64,000 nt of DNA from Streptantibioticus silvisoli (GCF_027947535.2 NZ_JAAGKO020000005.1:1-64000), one strand, 5' to 3'. Counted from the first letter of the stretch, positions 46,431 through 56,163 are shown. Notes: a model not told the origin generated them from the letters alone. Translations and numbers: made by a program.

Positions 46431-47126
46431 ATGACCATCACATTGATCACCGGGGCCAACAAGGGCCTGGGCCGGGAGACCGCCCGCCGGCTCGTCGCCG
46501 CCGGCCACACCGTGTACGTCGGTGCCCGCAGCGAGGACAACGCCCGCCGGACCGCCGAGGAGCTGGGCGCCCGCCCGCTGCTCATCGACATCACCGACGA
46601 CGCCTCGGTCCGGGCGGCCGCCGACCGGCTGGCCGCCGAGCACGACACGCTCGACGTCCTGGTCAACAACGCCGGGATCGCCGGCCCGCGCACCGGTGTC
46701 GGCGAGTCCACCGGTGCGGACGTGGCGGCCGTGCTGGACACCAACGTCGTCGGCATCGTCCGCGTCACGCACGCCTTCCTGCCGCTGCTGCGGAGCGGCG
46801 GCCACGGCGTCGTCGTCAACGTGGGCAGCGGCCTGGGCTCCTTCGCGCGGGTCCACGACCCCGAGCGGATCGAGTCGAAGGTGCCGAGCCTGGCGTACAC
46901 CGCCTCGAAGGCCGCGGTGTCGATGCTCACCGTCCAGTACGCCCGGGCCTTCCCGGAGCTGCGGGTCAACGTGGTCGACCCCGGCTACACCGCCACCGAC
47001 CTCAACGGCTTCAGCGGCACCCAGACCGTCGAGCAGGGAGCCGAGCCGATCGTCCGGGCCGCGCTCCTCACCCCGGACGGCCCCACCGGCGCCTTCTTCG
47101 ACCCCGAGGGGATCTCACCCTGGTGA
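46431..47126 (+). CDS. Short-chain dehydrogenase/reductase
   Basis: A 231-residue NADP-dependent SDR of the carbonyl-reductase-like group: TLITGANKGLGRETARRL, DVLVNNAGIAGPR, VVVNVGSGLGSFA and catalytic YTASKAAVSML, then NVVDPGYTATDLNG. GAGGGTGGAG precedes the ATG. It is monocistronic, ended by a strong bidirectional hairpin. Confidence 0.92.
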   Translation: MTITLITGANKGLGRETARRLVAAGHTVYVGARSEDNARRTAEELGARPLLIDITDDASVRAAADRLAAEHDTLDVLVNNAGIAGPRTGVGESTGADVAAVLDTNVVGIVRVTHAFLPLLRSGGHGVVVNVGSGLGSFARVHDPERIESKVPSLAYTASKAAVSMLTVQYARAFPELRVNVVDPGYTATDLNGFSGTQTVEQGAEPIVRAALLTPDGPTGAFFDPEGISPW

Positions 47127-47161
47127 GCGCCCGCCGGGCGGGCGGCCGGCGCGATGCCGTC

Positions 47162-47207
47162 AACGGGCCGGGGGCGACACCTGTGCAGGTGTCGCCCCCG
47201 GCCCGTT
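47162..47207. terminator. Bidirectional terminator
   Basis: A perfect 22-bp stem with a 2-base loop between two convergent genes. The left arm begins AACGGGCCGGGGGCGACACC. It can end both the SDR transcript and that of the small hydrophobic gene. Confidence 0.85.
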
Positions 47208-47221
47208 CACGCGTCATCCGG

Positions 47222-47389
47222 TCACCATCGGTACCAGCGGCCCCGGGACCCACCGGAACCGCTCCGGAACAGGAATCCCAGCAGCCACACGACCAGTACG
47301 ACGATCGCGACCCACCACAGGATGTGTACCGCGAAACCGATGCCGCCGAGAATCAGCGCCAGCAGCAGGACCAAGAGCAGAGCACCCAT
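47222..47389 (-). CDS. Small hydrophobic membrane protein
   Basis: A 55-residue protein with a strong AGGAGG 8 bases before the ATG. It has one long or two short membrane segments (MGALLLVLLLALILGGIGFA; VAIVVLVVWLLGFLF) and a Gly/Ser/Arg tail ending GRWYRW. Such peptides are conserved in Streptomyces without known function. The frame continues upstream only as a shadow of the ligase gene. Confidence 0.85.
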   Translation of the reverse strand: MGALLLVLLLALILGGIGFAVHILWWVAIVVLVVWLLGFLFRSGSGGSRGRWYRW

Positions 47390-47502
47390 GTCATCAACCT
47401 CCTGAGCAGCGTATTCCCCGGTTTGTGGTGAACATGCGCGCAGATCGTCGCAATATCGTGGAACGCCGACGGGCCAGCCTCCGCCCGTGATAAAGGGCCG
47501 CC

Positions 47503-48636
47503 TCAGCCGGTGGCGATCGTCTCGCGTTCCGCGCCCGGCGGCAGCGCCAGCCCGCCGCCGCCCGCCCCGAGCAGGTCCAGCAGGGCGCCCGGGCCGCCGC
47601 CGTCCAGGGCCCGGCGCTGCCGCTGCTCGCCGGAGCCGTCGGTCAGCAGCCGGCGCACGCCGCCCTCGACCCGGTCCAGGTCGCCGGCCTCCTTGAGCGC
47701 CGGGGTGAGGTGCTCCAGGAGGGTGGTCACCACCTCCGCCGCCGGCCGCAGGCCACCGCCGACCGGGTCGACCAGCTCGCCGTTGAGGCCGTGCCGGGCC
47801 GCGTGCCAGTTGGCGGCGGCCAGCAGCTCGGACGGCTCCGGGGTGAACGGGGTGCCGTCGTCGGCCTCCCGCAGCGCGGTGGCGACGAGCGAACGGATCA
47901 GACCGGCCAGCGTGACGGCGTCCTCCGGCAGCAACTGGACGTCCAGGGCGCGTACTTCGAGGGTCGGATACCGTTCCGACGGCCTGGCCTGCCAGTAGAT
48001 CTGGCCGCGGTCGCGGATCACCCCGGTGCGCAGCAGGGCCGCCGTCCGGTGGTCGTAGTCCTCGGGGCCGGCGAACACCGGCGGCGGACCGCTCACCGGC
48101 CAGCGGCCGAAGACCACCGTGCGCCAGCTGGCGAAACCGGTCTCCGAACCGTCCCAGTAGGGGGAGTTGGACCCCAGCGCCACCAGGACGGGCAGCCATC
48201 GGCGGATCCGGTTCAGCGCGGCGATCGCGGCGCGCCGGTCGGGTACGGCGACGTGCACGTGCATGCCGTTGATCATCATCTCGTCGACCAGCCGGGCCGC
48301 GTCGTCGAGCATCGTGCGGTAGCGCGGCTCGTCGGTCACCGTCGCCGGCCCGAGGAACGGCGCCGCCCCGCAGGCCGCGATCCGGCAGCCGGTCTCGGCC
48401 GCCGCGAGGTGCAGCGCGCCGCGCAGCCTGCGCAAGTGGTCGCCGACCTCGTCGATCGAGCCGCACACCGGCGTGGCCACCTCCACCTGTGCCTGGAGCA
48501 GCTCCCTTTCGACCTCACCGTTCAGCAGCGCGGGCTGCCGGACGGCGGCGGCCCGCACCTCTTCCCATCGCGAGACCGGAGACCCGCTCTCCGCGTCCAG
48601 CAGCAGGTATTCCTCTTCCACTCCCACGGTCACCAT
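47503..48636 (-). CDS. Carboxylate-amine ligase, YbdK/GCS2 family
   Basis: A 377-residue enzyme of the glutamate-cysteine ligase 2 type. Opening VTVGVEEEYLLLDAESG, then NGEVERELLQAQVEVATPVC, MMINGMHVHVAVPD and TLEVRALDVQLLPEDA are diagnostic. It forms a gamma-glutamyl or related amide bond using ATP; actinobacteria use mycothiol rather than glutathione, so its substrate is probably not cysteine alone. The last 40 residues are a Gly/Ala-rich tail. Confidence 0.9.
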   Translation of the reverse strand: MVTVGVEEEYLLLDAESGSPVSRWEEVRAAAVRQPALLNGEVERELLQAQVEVATPVCGSIDEVGDHLRRLRGALHLAAAETGCRIAACGAAPFLGPATVTDEPRYRTMLDDAARLVDEMMINGMHVHVAVPDRRAAIAALNRIRRWLPVLVALGSNSPYWDGSETGFASWRTVVFGRWPVSGPPPVFAGPEDYDHRTAALLRTGVIRDRGQIYWQARPSERYPTLEVRALDVQLLPEDAVTLAGLIRSLVATALREADDGTPFTPEPSELLAAANWHAARHGLNGELVDPVGGGLRPAAEVVTTLLEHLTPALKEAGDLDRVEGGVRRLLTDGSGEQRQRRALDGGGPGALLDLLGAGGGGLALPPGAERETIATG

Positions 48637-48901
48637 GGCGGGTGCCTACCCCCTCGGCCCCAGGCCACACGGTGGGCCCGCGGCCCGCGCGCGTGCGCCG
48701 GGGGCGCGAACGGCGCGAAAACGACAAGGGTGGCGAGGACGGCGCGGCGTGCGCACCGATCGGCTCGCCGTGACGGCGGCGTCACCGGGAGTCTGCGGGC
48801 ACGGCTCCTGGCGGTCGGCCGGTGCGACCGCGTGCCGGACGGACCGGGGCGCCACGACGGCCTGCGGTGACCGGGACGCTGATGGACCGGGCATGACCCG
48901 A

Positions 48902-49162
48902 TCAGCGGGGCATGGCCTGGTCGGCGCCGTCCTCGGCGCCGGCGGTGGCGAGGCTGCCGACGGCCGCGGCCGCCGTGCGCCGGGCCTGTTCGGCGGTGCG
49001 GCGGGTGTCGGCCGGGATGTCGCCGAGTTCGGCCACGAGCATGTCGTAGATCGGTGATTCGCCGCCGGCGGTCTTCAGCACGGTGCAGTCCTCGGGGGTG
49101 GGGGGAGGGGCGGCCGTACCGCCCGTTGACCTGCCACGGTTACCCCGGCCCTCCGCCGCCAT
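48902..49162 (-). CDS. Small conserved hypothetical protein
   Basis: An 86-residue soluble protein; residues about 33-70 (ESPIYDMLVAELGDIPADTR then RTAEQARRTAAAAVG) match a type seen often in Streptomyces, with no assigned function. N terminus is Gly/Pro/Thr-rich. No operon partner. Confidence 0.6.
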   Translation of the reverse strand: MAAEGRGNRGRSTGGTAAPPPTPEDCTVLKTAGGESPIYDMLVAELGDIPADTRRTAEQARRTAAAAVGSLATAGAEDGADQAMPR

Positions 49163-49345
49163 GCATACGGTCGCGCGCCGCCCGATCCGCGCCGGCGCCC
49201 CGGGGACAGCGCCTGGTCAGCGGGCTGTCGTCGGGTGCGGCGGCGGGCCGGCCGGGGTACCCCTGCGGCGCCGGCGGCACGCCTCGGCGGTGGAGGCCGC
49301 CGGACCGCGCGACGGCGCACCGCACGTGGTGGCGGTGCCGGACGC

Positions 49346-49387
49346 GGCTGTCCGGGTGCCGTGCGGTCGCACGGCACCCGGACAGCC
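49346..49387 (-). terminator. Terminator of the GH18-GH8 unit
   Basis: A perfect 20-bp stem with a 2-base loop (left arm GGCTGTCCGGGTGCCGTGCG), 33 bases after the GH8 stop codon. Confidence 0.85.
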
Positions 49388-49420
49388 GGTCCCCGGGCCC
49401 GGCGGGCCCCGGTGCGCCGG

Positions 49421-50701
49421 TCAGGAGGTGGCCGGGTTCCAGTAGTCGCCGGCCATCACGATGTAGACGAGCATCTTGATCGTCTCGCCGTAGTAGGCGT
49501 CGCCGAAGGGGTTGGTGGCCAGCTGCTTCCAGATCGCGTCGGTCCACGTCTGGTCGCCGGCCGCCATGGCCGCCGGGCCGACCGCGTCGCCGGCCTCCTC
49601 GGCCTGGGTGTCGTCGGAGATGTTGCCGTTGGCGCAGGTCAGCTTGATGTGCGGCTGGACCTTGGCCGGGTTGCCGCCGGACAGCGACTTCAGGCAGGCC
49701 GACTCCTGCTTGGCCGTGGCGTAGGACACGGCGGCGGTCGAGGAGCCGTTGACCAGCGCGTCGGTGCCCAGGTGCCACGGCACGCGCAGCGAGTTGTAGC
49801 CGACGATGTTGTCCGGCTGGTCCTCCTGGTAGTCGGCCGGGGCCGGCTTGGGGGAGCTGGTGTCGGCGTTGACGACGAAGTCCGACAGCAGGCCGGCCGA
49901 GGGGGAGTGGGCGGCGGTGAAGGAGCTGATGACCGCCTCGGTGCGGGTGACGACCTTGCTCCAGTCGTGCGCGGTGTCGTAGGCGGCGAAGGCGCGCAGG
50001 TGGTCGAGCATCATGTCGGAGGGCCGGGTGTCGGTGTTCGGGCCGTCGTCCTCGCACTTGAGGTGGCCGTCGGGCGCCACGTCGTGGGCGTAGAAGGAGG
50101 CGAGCCACGCCTTGGCGTCGGCGGTGTAGCCGCCCCACTGCTCGTCGGCCAGGATCAGCCCGTAACCGACGTCGAGGTCGCCGTCGGTGGCCGCGTCGGG
50201 CGTGCCGCTGTCGGTGTACTTGCACGTCTTGCCGTCCAGCTGCCACTGCATCAGGCCGTCGGCGTCCTCGTGGTCCTTCACCAGCTGCCACAGCCCGTTG
50301 AACTCGGTCTGCGCGGAGCTGTCGTAGCCGGCCATCAGCGGCACGATGTTCATGCCGTAGCCCTGCGCCTCGGAGACCGTGCCGTTGTTCGGGGCGTCGT
50401 CGTCGCCCTTGGTTGACACGTAGTACTCGTCGGAGGCGCAGCCGTGCACCAGGTAGGTCTTCTTCCACGCGTCGTAGGCGGTCTCCACCGCGGTGTCCCG
50501 GGAGGACTGGGACGCCGACGGCATGACGCCGACCTTGTACGTCACGTGGGTGGGGAAGGGGTGGGCGGTGGTGGCCGCGGGGTGGGCGGCCGGGGCCGGG
50601 GTGCGGGGGGCGGCGGCGGATGCCCCGCCGATGCCCGCCAGGGTCAGGGTGAGGCAGGCGGCCGCGCAGGCGGCCGCCGGCTTGCGTCCGGGAAAGCGCA
50701 T
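49421..50701 (-). CDS. Secreted glycoside hydrolase family 8 (endoglucanase/chitosanase)
   Basis: A 426-residue exported enzyme. The signal peptide covers residues 1-30 (ACLTLTLAGIGGASAAAP). The (alpha/alpha)6 GH8 barrel has the proton donor Glu in GTVSEAQGYGMNIV and the Asp in ATDGDLDVGYGLIL. GH8 enzymes cut chitosan, cellulose or mixed beta-glucan; chitosan is favoured by the chitinase directly upstream, 37 bp away and probably co-transcribed. Confidence 0.9.
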   Translation of the reverse strand: MRFPGRKPAAACAAACLTLTLAGIGGASAAAPRTPAPAAHPAATTAHPFPTHVTYKVGVMPSASQSSRDTAVETAYDAWKKTYLVHGCASDEYYVSTKGDDDAPNNGTVSEAQGYGMNIVPLMAGYDSSAQTEFNGLWQLVKDHEDADGLMQWQLDGKTCKYTDSGTPDAATDGDLDVGYGLILADEQWGGYTADAKAWLASFYAHDVAPDGHLKCEDDGPNTDTRPSDMMLDHLRAFAAYDTAHDWSKVVTRTEAVISSFTAAHSPSAGLLSDFVVNADTSSPKPAPADYQEDQPDNIVGYNSLRVPWHLGTDALVNGSSTAAVSYATAKQESACLKSLSGGNPAKVQPHIKLTCANGNISDDTQAEEAGDAVGPAAMAAGDQTWTDAIWKQLATNPFGDAYYGETIKMLVYIVMAGDYWNPATS

Positions 50702-50738
50702 GACGTTCTCCTTGCGGGCAGGGGAGGGGAGGGGTCTG

Positions 50739-51671
50739 TCAGATCTTGTTGAAGATCTTCGAGTAGGCGTAACCGGCGCTCTTGTCGTACTGGTCGACCT
50801 CCCAGAACGACAGCTCCTGCACGCCCTCGGAGGCGGCGAAGCTCTCCAGGGTCGAGGCGTTGGACTGGGTGAAGTCCTCGTTGTCGTCGTTCTGTCCGGC
50901 GATGGGCGTCAGGCCCAGGCGGGCCCAGTTCTGCGCGGCGGACCCGCCGTAGATCGAGGCGAGTTGCGGCTCGGTGCCCTTCGCGGCCGACTCGCTGTCG
51001 TTCAGCGCGTTCTCGCCGTCGCCGAAGTCCATGGTCATGATGTTGACCAGGTTGACGCTGACCCCGGCGGACTTGGCGTCCTTCAGCAGCTTCGTCGCGT
51101 CGGACTCCAGGCCGCTGGGGTCGACCGGCAGCGTGAAGTCGACCTGCACCGAGGGGTCGGCCTGCTGCAACGCGGCCAGTGCCTGGTCGCGGCGCTGGTT
51201 GGAGGTGGTGTCGTCCAGCGCGCCGCCCTCGATGTCGAAGTCGAGGCGGGTGATGCCGTAGGTGGTCACCACCTTCTGGTACGCGGCGGTGAGGCTGGAG
51301 ACCGACGTGCAGGACTTGGCCAGCTCGGTGCTGCCCGCGCCGCCGAACGAGATGATCACCGAACCGCCCGCCGACTTCAGCGAGTTGATCTGCGAGGTGA
51401 AGGCGCCGACCGAGTCGCCGCCGTCCTCCCACTGCAGGGTGCAGCCGGACTTGGAGGTCAGGAAGGCGAGCGTGTAGTAGCTCAGGCCGGTCTTCGCCTT
51501 GTCGGCCGCCATGTCGGCGGCCGAGCTGCTGTCGATCTGCAGGTAGGGCGCGGCGTACTGGGTGGGGAAGGTGCCCGCGGCCTGGGCCGGTACGGCACCG
51601 GCCAGCAGGAGCAGGGCGGGGCTCACCGCGACGGCGGCGGTGAAGGCGGTACGCGCGAGGTGCTGGGCCAT
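50739..51671 (-). CDS. Secreted GH18 chitinase
   Basis: A 310-residue exported enzyme. Signal peptide residues 1 to about 31 (VAVSPALLLLAGAVPAQA). The GH18 TIM barrel has SVIISFGGAG and the catalytic DxxDxDxE block as RLDFDIEGG, plus NIMTMDFGDG. It is of the short, single-domain type related to chitinase C-like/ChiX proteins. A ROK-type operator palindrome lies 28 bp upstream of the start. Confidence 0.92.
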   Translation of the reverse strand: MAQHLARTAFTAAVAVSPALLLLAGAVPAQAAGTFPTQYAAPYLQIDSSSAADMAADKAKTGLSYYTLAFLTSKSGCTLQWEDGGDSVGAFTSQINSLKSAGGSVIISFGGAGSTELAKSCTSVSSLTAAYQKVVTTYGITRLDFDIEGGALDDTTSNQRRDQALAALQQADPSVQVDFTLPVDPSGLESDATKLLKDAKSAGVSVNLVNIMTMDFGDGENALNDSESAAKGTEPQLASIYGGSAAQNWARLGLTPIAGQNDDNEDFTQSNASTLESFAASEGVQELSFWEVDQYDKSAGYAYSKIFNKI

Positions 51672-51699
51672 GAGGTGACCTCTCCAGTCCGCGTAGCTG

Positions 51700-51716
51700 T
51701 TAGGAAACCTTCCTAA
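51700..51716. promoter_or_regulatory. ROK-type operator before the chitinase gene
   Basis: A perfect 17-bp dyad TTAGGAA-ACC-TTCCTAA. The same sequence, one base different, lies upstream of the ROK gene at 58951-58967. Confidence 0.85.
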
Positions 51717-51898
51717 CACGCCGAGAATGTTCTTCCGCGTCCCTGTGGCTGTCAAGGCATCGGCCACGATTGGAAGTTCGGACATCGGGCCGGTGCCGCC
51801 GGCCCCCCTGACGGCCCCCGCGACCGGCCCGGCGAACGCGCGCACGCCGCAGTCCCCCGGGGCGGTGGGCCGCCGCCGGGGGTGCCGGACCGGTGCCG

Positions 51899-52999
51899 TC
51901 AGCCGGTGCCGGACTGCCCGGACCGGTGCACCGCGTGGCCGGCGCGCAGCCGTTCGTGGCTGTGCGGGCCGCCGCCCAGTCCCACGGCGGCCAGGTGGTC
52001 CAGGCCCAGCAGTGCGGCGCCCACCACCGGGGCCGTGGTGGCGATCCGCGGCACCGCCTTCGGCGCGCCGGCCGCCAGCCGGGCGAAGACGCCGTCCAGC
52101 AGCAGCCGCTGACCGGCCGCCAGCACTCCGCCGCCCAGCACCACGTCGACCGGTTCGTCCAGCAGGTCCAGCCGGCGCAGCGCCACCAGGGCGAGCCGGG
52201 CGACCTCCTCCGCCTGCCGCTCCACCAGCCGTACCGCGGCGGTGTCGCCGGCGCCGGCCACTCGGAACAGCACCGGCACCAGCTCGTGCAGCCGCTCCTT
52301 CGACAGGGCGCCCAGATGCACCGCCTCGGCGACCGCCATGGCGGTGGGCAGCCCGAAGTGCCCGGCCACGGCCGGGGCGAGCGCGGTCTCCGCCCCGCGC
52401 CCGTCCTCCGCCCGCACCGCGTGCCACATCACCTCCAGCGCGAGGCTGCCGCCGCCGCCCCAGTCGCCGGTGATCATGCCCAGGGCCGGGAAACGCACCG
52501 TGCGCCCGTCGGGCAGCAGCCCGGCGCAGTTGATGCCCGCGCCGCACACCACCGCCACCCCGCGCGGCTCGTCGGTGCCCGAACGCAGCAGCGCGAACAC
52601 GTCGTTGGCCACCACCGTGGTCCGCGACCAGCCGCGCCCGGCGATCTCCTCGCCCAGCTTCCGTTCCTCCACCGGCAGGTCCGCGTTGGCCAGGCACGCC
52701 GAGGTGTGGGTGACCAGCGGCCGGCCGGCGCCGGGATCGAGCCCGGCCCGTTCGGCGGCCAGCGCCACCAGCGGTGCCAGCCCGTCGACGGCGGCGCGCG
52801 GGCCGACCAGGTGCGGTACGAAGCCGTCGCCGCGCGCGGTGCCCAGGACGGTGCCGTCGGCGGCGACGATCGCCACGTCGGTCTTGCTGTTGCCGGCGTC
52901 CACCGCCAGCACGCCGCGCACGAGTTCGGTGCCGGTGGCGCCGGGCAGGCCCGCGCCGAGGGGACCGTCGATGCCGGGGACGGGCGCCGTGGTCGTCAT
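51899..52999 (-). CDS. BadF/BadG-type sugar kinase (N-acetylglucosamine kinase-like)
   Basis: A 366-residue ASKHA-fold kinase: phosphate-1 motif GVLAVDAGNSKTDVAIVAAD, AVVCGAGINCAG, GDWGGGGSLALEVMW and DVVLGGGVLAAGQR. This family phosphorylates amino sugars such as GlcNAc with ATP in the cytosol. The ATG overlaps the GH4 stop by 4 bases, so it is coupled to the transporter/GH4 operon. Confidence 0.88.
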   Translation of the reverse strand: MTTTAPVPGIDGPLGAGLPGATGTELVRGVLAVDAGNSKTDVAIVAADGTVLGTARGDGFVPHLVGPRAAVDGLAPLVALAAERAGLDPGAGRPLVTHTSACLANADLPVEERKLGEEIAGRGWSRTTVVANDVFALLRSGTDEPRGVAVVCGAGINCAGLLPDGRTVRFPALGMITGDWGGGGSLALEVMWHAVRAEDGRGAETALAPAVAGHFGLPTAMAVAEAVHLGALSKERLHELVPVLFRVAGAGDTAAVRLVERQAEEVARLALVALRRLDLLDEPVDVVLGGGVLAAGQRLLLDGVFARLAAGAPKAVPRIATTAPVVGAALLGLDHLAAVGLGGGPHSHERLRAGHAVHRSGQSGTG

Positions 53000-54267
53000 G
53001 CCCACGCCAGGTGGGCCCGGTTGTGGTCGATCAGCTGATCGGTGAGCCGCTCCGCCAGGTCGAGCTGGCCGACCAGCGGATGGGCCAGCAGCGCGGCGAA
53101 GACCCGGTCGCGGCCGCCGAGCACCGCGGCCTCCAGGGCCAGCGCCTCGTAAGCGGTGGTGTGCGCGATCAGCCCCGCGTACAGCGGCTCGACCGGCGCG
53201 ACCGGCAGCGGCACGGCACCGCGGGCGTCCACCAGGGCGGGGACCTCGATGACGGCGTCGTCCGGCAGGAACGGCAGGGTGCCGGCGTTGGCCACGTTGA
53301 CCACCTGCTCGCTGCCGGCCGCCGCCGCGCCGCCGCCCAGCAGTGCGGCGATCAGCTGCACCGCCGCCTCGGAGTAGTACGCGCCGCCGCGCTTTTCCAG
53401 CAGCGCCGGCTTCTCCTCCAGCGCCGGGTCGGCGTACATCTCCAGCAGCTCCCGCTCGATCGCGGCGACCGCGCTGGCCCGCGACCCCTCGGCGCGCAGT
53501 TCCTCAACGACCTGGTCGTGCTGGTAGAAGTACCGCAGGTAGTAGGAGGGGACCACACCCAACCGCCGTACCAGGGAGGCCGGCAGGTGCAGGTCGGCGG
53601 CGATCCGCTCGGCGTGCTCGGCCAGCAGCTGCGGCAGCACCTCGCGGCCGTCCAGGCGTACGCCGCGTTCCCACGTGAGGTGGTTGAGGCCGACGTGGTC
53701 CAGCGCGATCCGCTCCGGGGCGACCCCGAGCAGGGCGGCGAACTTGCGCTGGAAGCCGATCGCCACGTTGCACAGCCCGACCGCCTTGTGGCCGTGGGTC
53801 AGCAGGGCGCGGGTGACGATGCCCACCGGGTTGGTGAAGTCGACGATCCAGGCGTCCGGGTTGGCCCGGCGGACCCGCTCGGCGATGTCCAGCACCACCG
53901 GGACGGTCCGCAGCGCCTTGGCCAGCCCGCCGGCGCCGGTGGTCTCCTGCCCGACGCAGCCGCACTCCAGCGGCCAGGTCTCGTCCTCGTTGCGGGCCGC
54001 CTGCCCCCCGACACGCAGTTGCAGCAGCACCGCGTCCGCGTCGGCCACCGCCGGCTCCAGCTCGCCGGTGACGGTGATCCGGCCCGGGTGGCCCTGCTTG
54101 GCGAAGATCCGGCGGGCCAGTCCGCCGACCAGGTCCAGCCGGTCGGCCGCCGGGTCCACCAGGACGAGTTCGCCGATCGGCAGGGTGTCCCGCAGCCGCG
54201 CGAAGCCGTCGATCAGCTCGGGCGTGTAGGTGGAACCGCCGCCCACGACTACCAGCTTCAGGCTCAT
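52996..54267 (-). CDS. Glycoside hydrolase family 4 (6-phospho-beta-glucosidase type)
   Basis: A 423-residue NAD+- and metal-dependent hydrolase. N-terminal Rossmann motif LVVVGGGSTYTPELIDGFA, then DFTNPVGIVTRALL, metal-binding Cys in VGLCNVAIG and His in GLNHLTW, Tyr in YYLRYFY. GH4 acts by an oxidation-elimination mechanism on 6-phospho-beta-glucosides and diacetylchitobiose-6-phosphate. The start overlaps the permease stop (TGATG). Given the kinase and chitinase neighbours, a phosphorylated chitobiose-type substrate is likely. Confidence 0.9.
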   Translation of the reverse strand: MSLKLVVVGGGSTYTPELIDGFARLRDTLPIGELVLVDPAADRLDLVGGLARRIFAKQGHPGRITVTGELEPAVADADAVLLQLRVGGQAARNEDETWPLECGCVGQETTGAGGLAKALRTVPVVLDIAERVRRANPDAWIVDFTNPVGIVTRALLTHGHKAVGLCNVAIGFQRKFAALLGVAPERIALDHVGLNHLTWERGVRLDGREVLPQLLAEHAERIAADLHLPASLVRRLGVVPSYYLRYFYQHDQVVEELRAEGSRASAVAAIERELLEMYADPALEEKPALLEKRGGAYYSEAAVQLIAALLGGGAAAAGSEQVVNVANAGTLPFLPDDAVIEVPALVDARGAVPLPVAPVEPLYAGLIAHTTAYEALALEAAVLGGRDRVFAALLAHPLVGQLDLAERLTDQLIDHNRAHLAWA

Positions 54268-55193
54268 CAGCCCTTGACTCCCGTCAGTGTCACGCCTTCG
54301 ATGAAGGCTTTCTGGGCGAAGAAGAACACCACGATCACCGGTGCCATCACCAGCAGGGTGGCCGCCATCGTCAGGTTCCAGTTGGTCTGGTGGGCGCCGT
54401 GGAAGGACTGGAGCCCGTAGGACAGTGTCCAGGCCGCCGGGTTGTCGGAGGAGTAGATCTGCGGGCCGAAGTAGTCGTTCCAGCAGTAGAAGAACTGGAA
54501 CAGCGCCACCGCGGAGATGGCCGGCCTGGCCATCGGCAGCACCACCCGCAGCAGGGTGCGCACCTCACCGCAGCCGTCGACCCGGGCGGCGTCGAGGTAC
54601 TCCTTGGGGATGGTCAGCAGGAACTGGCGCAGCAGGAAGATGGAGAACGCGTCGCCGAAGGCCATCGGGATGATCAGCGGCCACAGCGTGCCGTCCAGGT
54701 GCAGCTGCTTGGCCCAGAACAGGTACATCGGGATGATGATCACCTGGGGCGGCAGCATCATCATGGAGATGACCAGCATCATCGCCAGCCGCCGCCCGGG
54801 GAAGCGGAACTTCGCCAGCGCGTAGGCCACCGGCACCGACGAGACCACGGTCAGCACGGTGCCCAGCACCGCGTACTCGATCGTGTTGCGCCACCAGGTG
54901 CCGAAGCCGTGGACCCGGAAGACCGCGGTGTAGTTGCTCCACACCCAGTGCTGCGGCCACAGCGTCGAGGTCAGCGCCTGGCTGTCGCTCATCACCGAGG
55001 TCAGGAAGAGGAAGACGAACGGCAGCAGGAAGGCCACCGCGATGGCCAGGCCGACGGAGTGGACCGCGATCCACTCCAGCTTCTTGCGGCGCCGCGCCTG
55101 GCGCAGCGCGATGCCCGAGGCGGACGGCACGCCGCCGCGCCCGGACCGGCTGGTCCGGCCGGGGCGGTCGCCGGCCGTGACGGTGTTGCTCAT
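54267..55193 (-). CDS. Carbohydrate ABC transporter permease (MalG type)
   Basis: A 308-residue inner-membrane protein with six hydrophobic segments and the EAA loop (EYLDAARVDGCGEVRTLLRV followed by LPMARPA). The cytosolic N terminus of 40 residues is Arg/Gly-rich. It forms the channel with the next permease; no ATPase gene is in the operon, as expected when the shared MsiK ATPase serves several sugar transporters. Confidence 0.92.
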   Translation of the reverse strand: MSNTVTAGDRPGRTSRSGRGGVPSASGIALRQARRRKKLEWIAVHSVGLAIAVAFLLPFVFLFLTSVMSDSQALTSTLWPQHWVWSNYTAVFRVHGFGTWWRNTIEYAVLGTVLTVVSSVPVAYALAKFRFPGRRLAMMLVISMMMLPPQVIIIPMYLFWAKQLHLDGTLWPLIIPMAFGDAFSIFLLRQFLLTIPKEYLDAARVDGCGEVRTLLRVVLPMARPAISAVALFQFFYCWNDYFGPQIYSSDNPAAWTLSYGLQSFHGAHQTNWNLTMAATLLVMAPVIVVFFFAQKAFIEGVTLTGVKG

Positions 55194-55206
55194 GGTGGGC
55201 TTCCTC

Positions 55207-56163
55207 TCAGTCCTCGGCCATCAGGCCGGAGCGCCGGCGCATCAGCAGCGCCGTGCACCCCATGGCGACGACGAAGAGCAGCAGCGACACGACGCAGGCC
55301 GAGCCGTAGTCGAAGCGCTGGAAGCCGATGTTGTAGACGAGTTGGGGCACCGTCCAGGTCGAGCCGTTCGGGTAGCCGGGCTCGAACTGCTGCCCGGCGT
55401 TGCCCGCGATACCGGAGGCGACCTGCCCGGCGATGATGGCCTGCGTGTAGTACTGGAGGGTCTGGATCACCCCGGTGACCACCGCGAACATGATGATGGG
55501 CGAGATGTTGGGGTACGTCACGTAGCGCCACCGGTGCCACCAGTTGGCCCCGTCCAGCGACGCGGCCTCGTACTGCTCGGCCGGCACGTCCAGCAGCGCG
55601 GCCATGAAGATGACCATCAGGTCGCCGATGCCCCACAGCGACAGCAGCACCAGCGAGGGCTTCGACCACGACGGATCGGTGAACCAGCCCGGCTGCGGCA
55701 GCCCCAGCCGGCCCAGGATGTGGTCGACCGGGCCGGTGCCGGGGTTGAGCAGGAAGGCGAAGCCGATGGTGGCCGCCACCGGCGGTGCCAGGTAGGGCAG
55801 GTAGAACGCGGTCCGGAAGAAGCCGGCGCCCGACTTGATCTTGGTGATCAGCATGCCGATGCCGATGCCGAAGACCGTGCGCAGCGCCACCATGGCCACC
55901 ACGAGCCAGACGGTGTTGCGCACCGCCTGCCAGAAGAACGGGTACTCGGTGAGCACGTAGACGTAGTTCTTCAGCCCCACCGGGGTCGGCGCGTTGAAGC
56001 CGTCGTAGTGGGTGAAGGAGAAGTAGACGGTGGCGATCAGCGGGTAGGCGAAGAAGACGGCGAAGCCGATCAGCCACGGGGACAGGAAGCCGGCCGTCGT
56101 CGCCAGCTCCCGGCGGCGCTTGCGGCGCAGGGCGGGCGGGGCCGCCGCACGGGGGGTCCTCAC
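55207..56163 (-). CDS. Carbohydrate ABC transporter permease (MalF/UgpA type)
   Basis: A 318-residue permease with six hydrophobic segments (FLSPWLIGFAVFFAYPLIAT at the start) and the EAA loop (QYEAASLDGANWWHRWRYVT followed by YPNISPI). It partners the MalG-type permease 13 bases downstream. Confidence 0.92.
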   Translation of the reverse strand: MRTPRAAAPPALRRKRRRELATTAGFLSPWLIGFAVFFAYPLIATVYFSFTHYDGFNAPTPVGLKNYVYVLTEYPFFWQAVRNTVWLVVAMVALRTVFGIGIGMLITKIKSGAGFFRTAFYLPYLAPPVAATIGFAFLLNPGTGPVDHILGRLGLPQPGWFTDPSWSKPSLVLLSLWGIGDLMVIFMAALLDVPAEQYEAASLDGANWWHRWRYVTYPNISPIIMFAVVTGVIQTLQYYTQAIIAGQVASGIAGNAGQQFEPGYPNGSTWTVPQLVYNIGFQRFDYGSACVVSLLLFVVAMGCTALLMRRRSGLMAED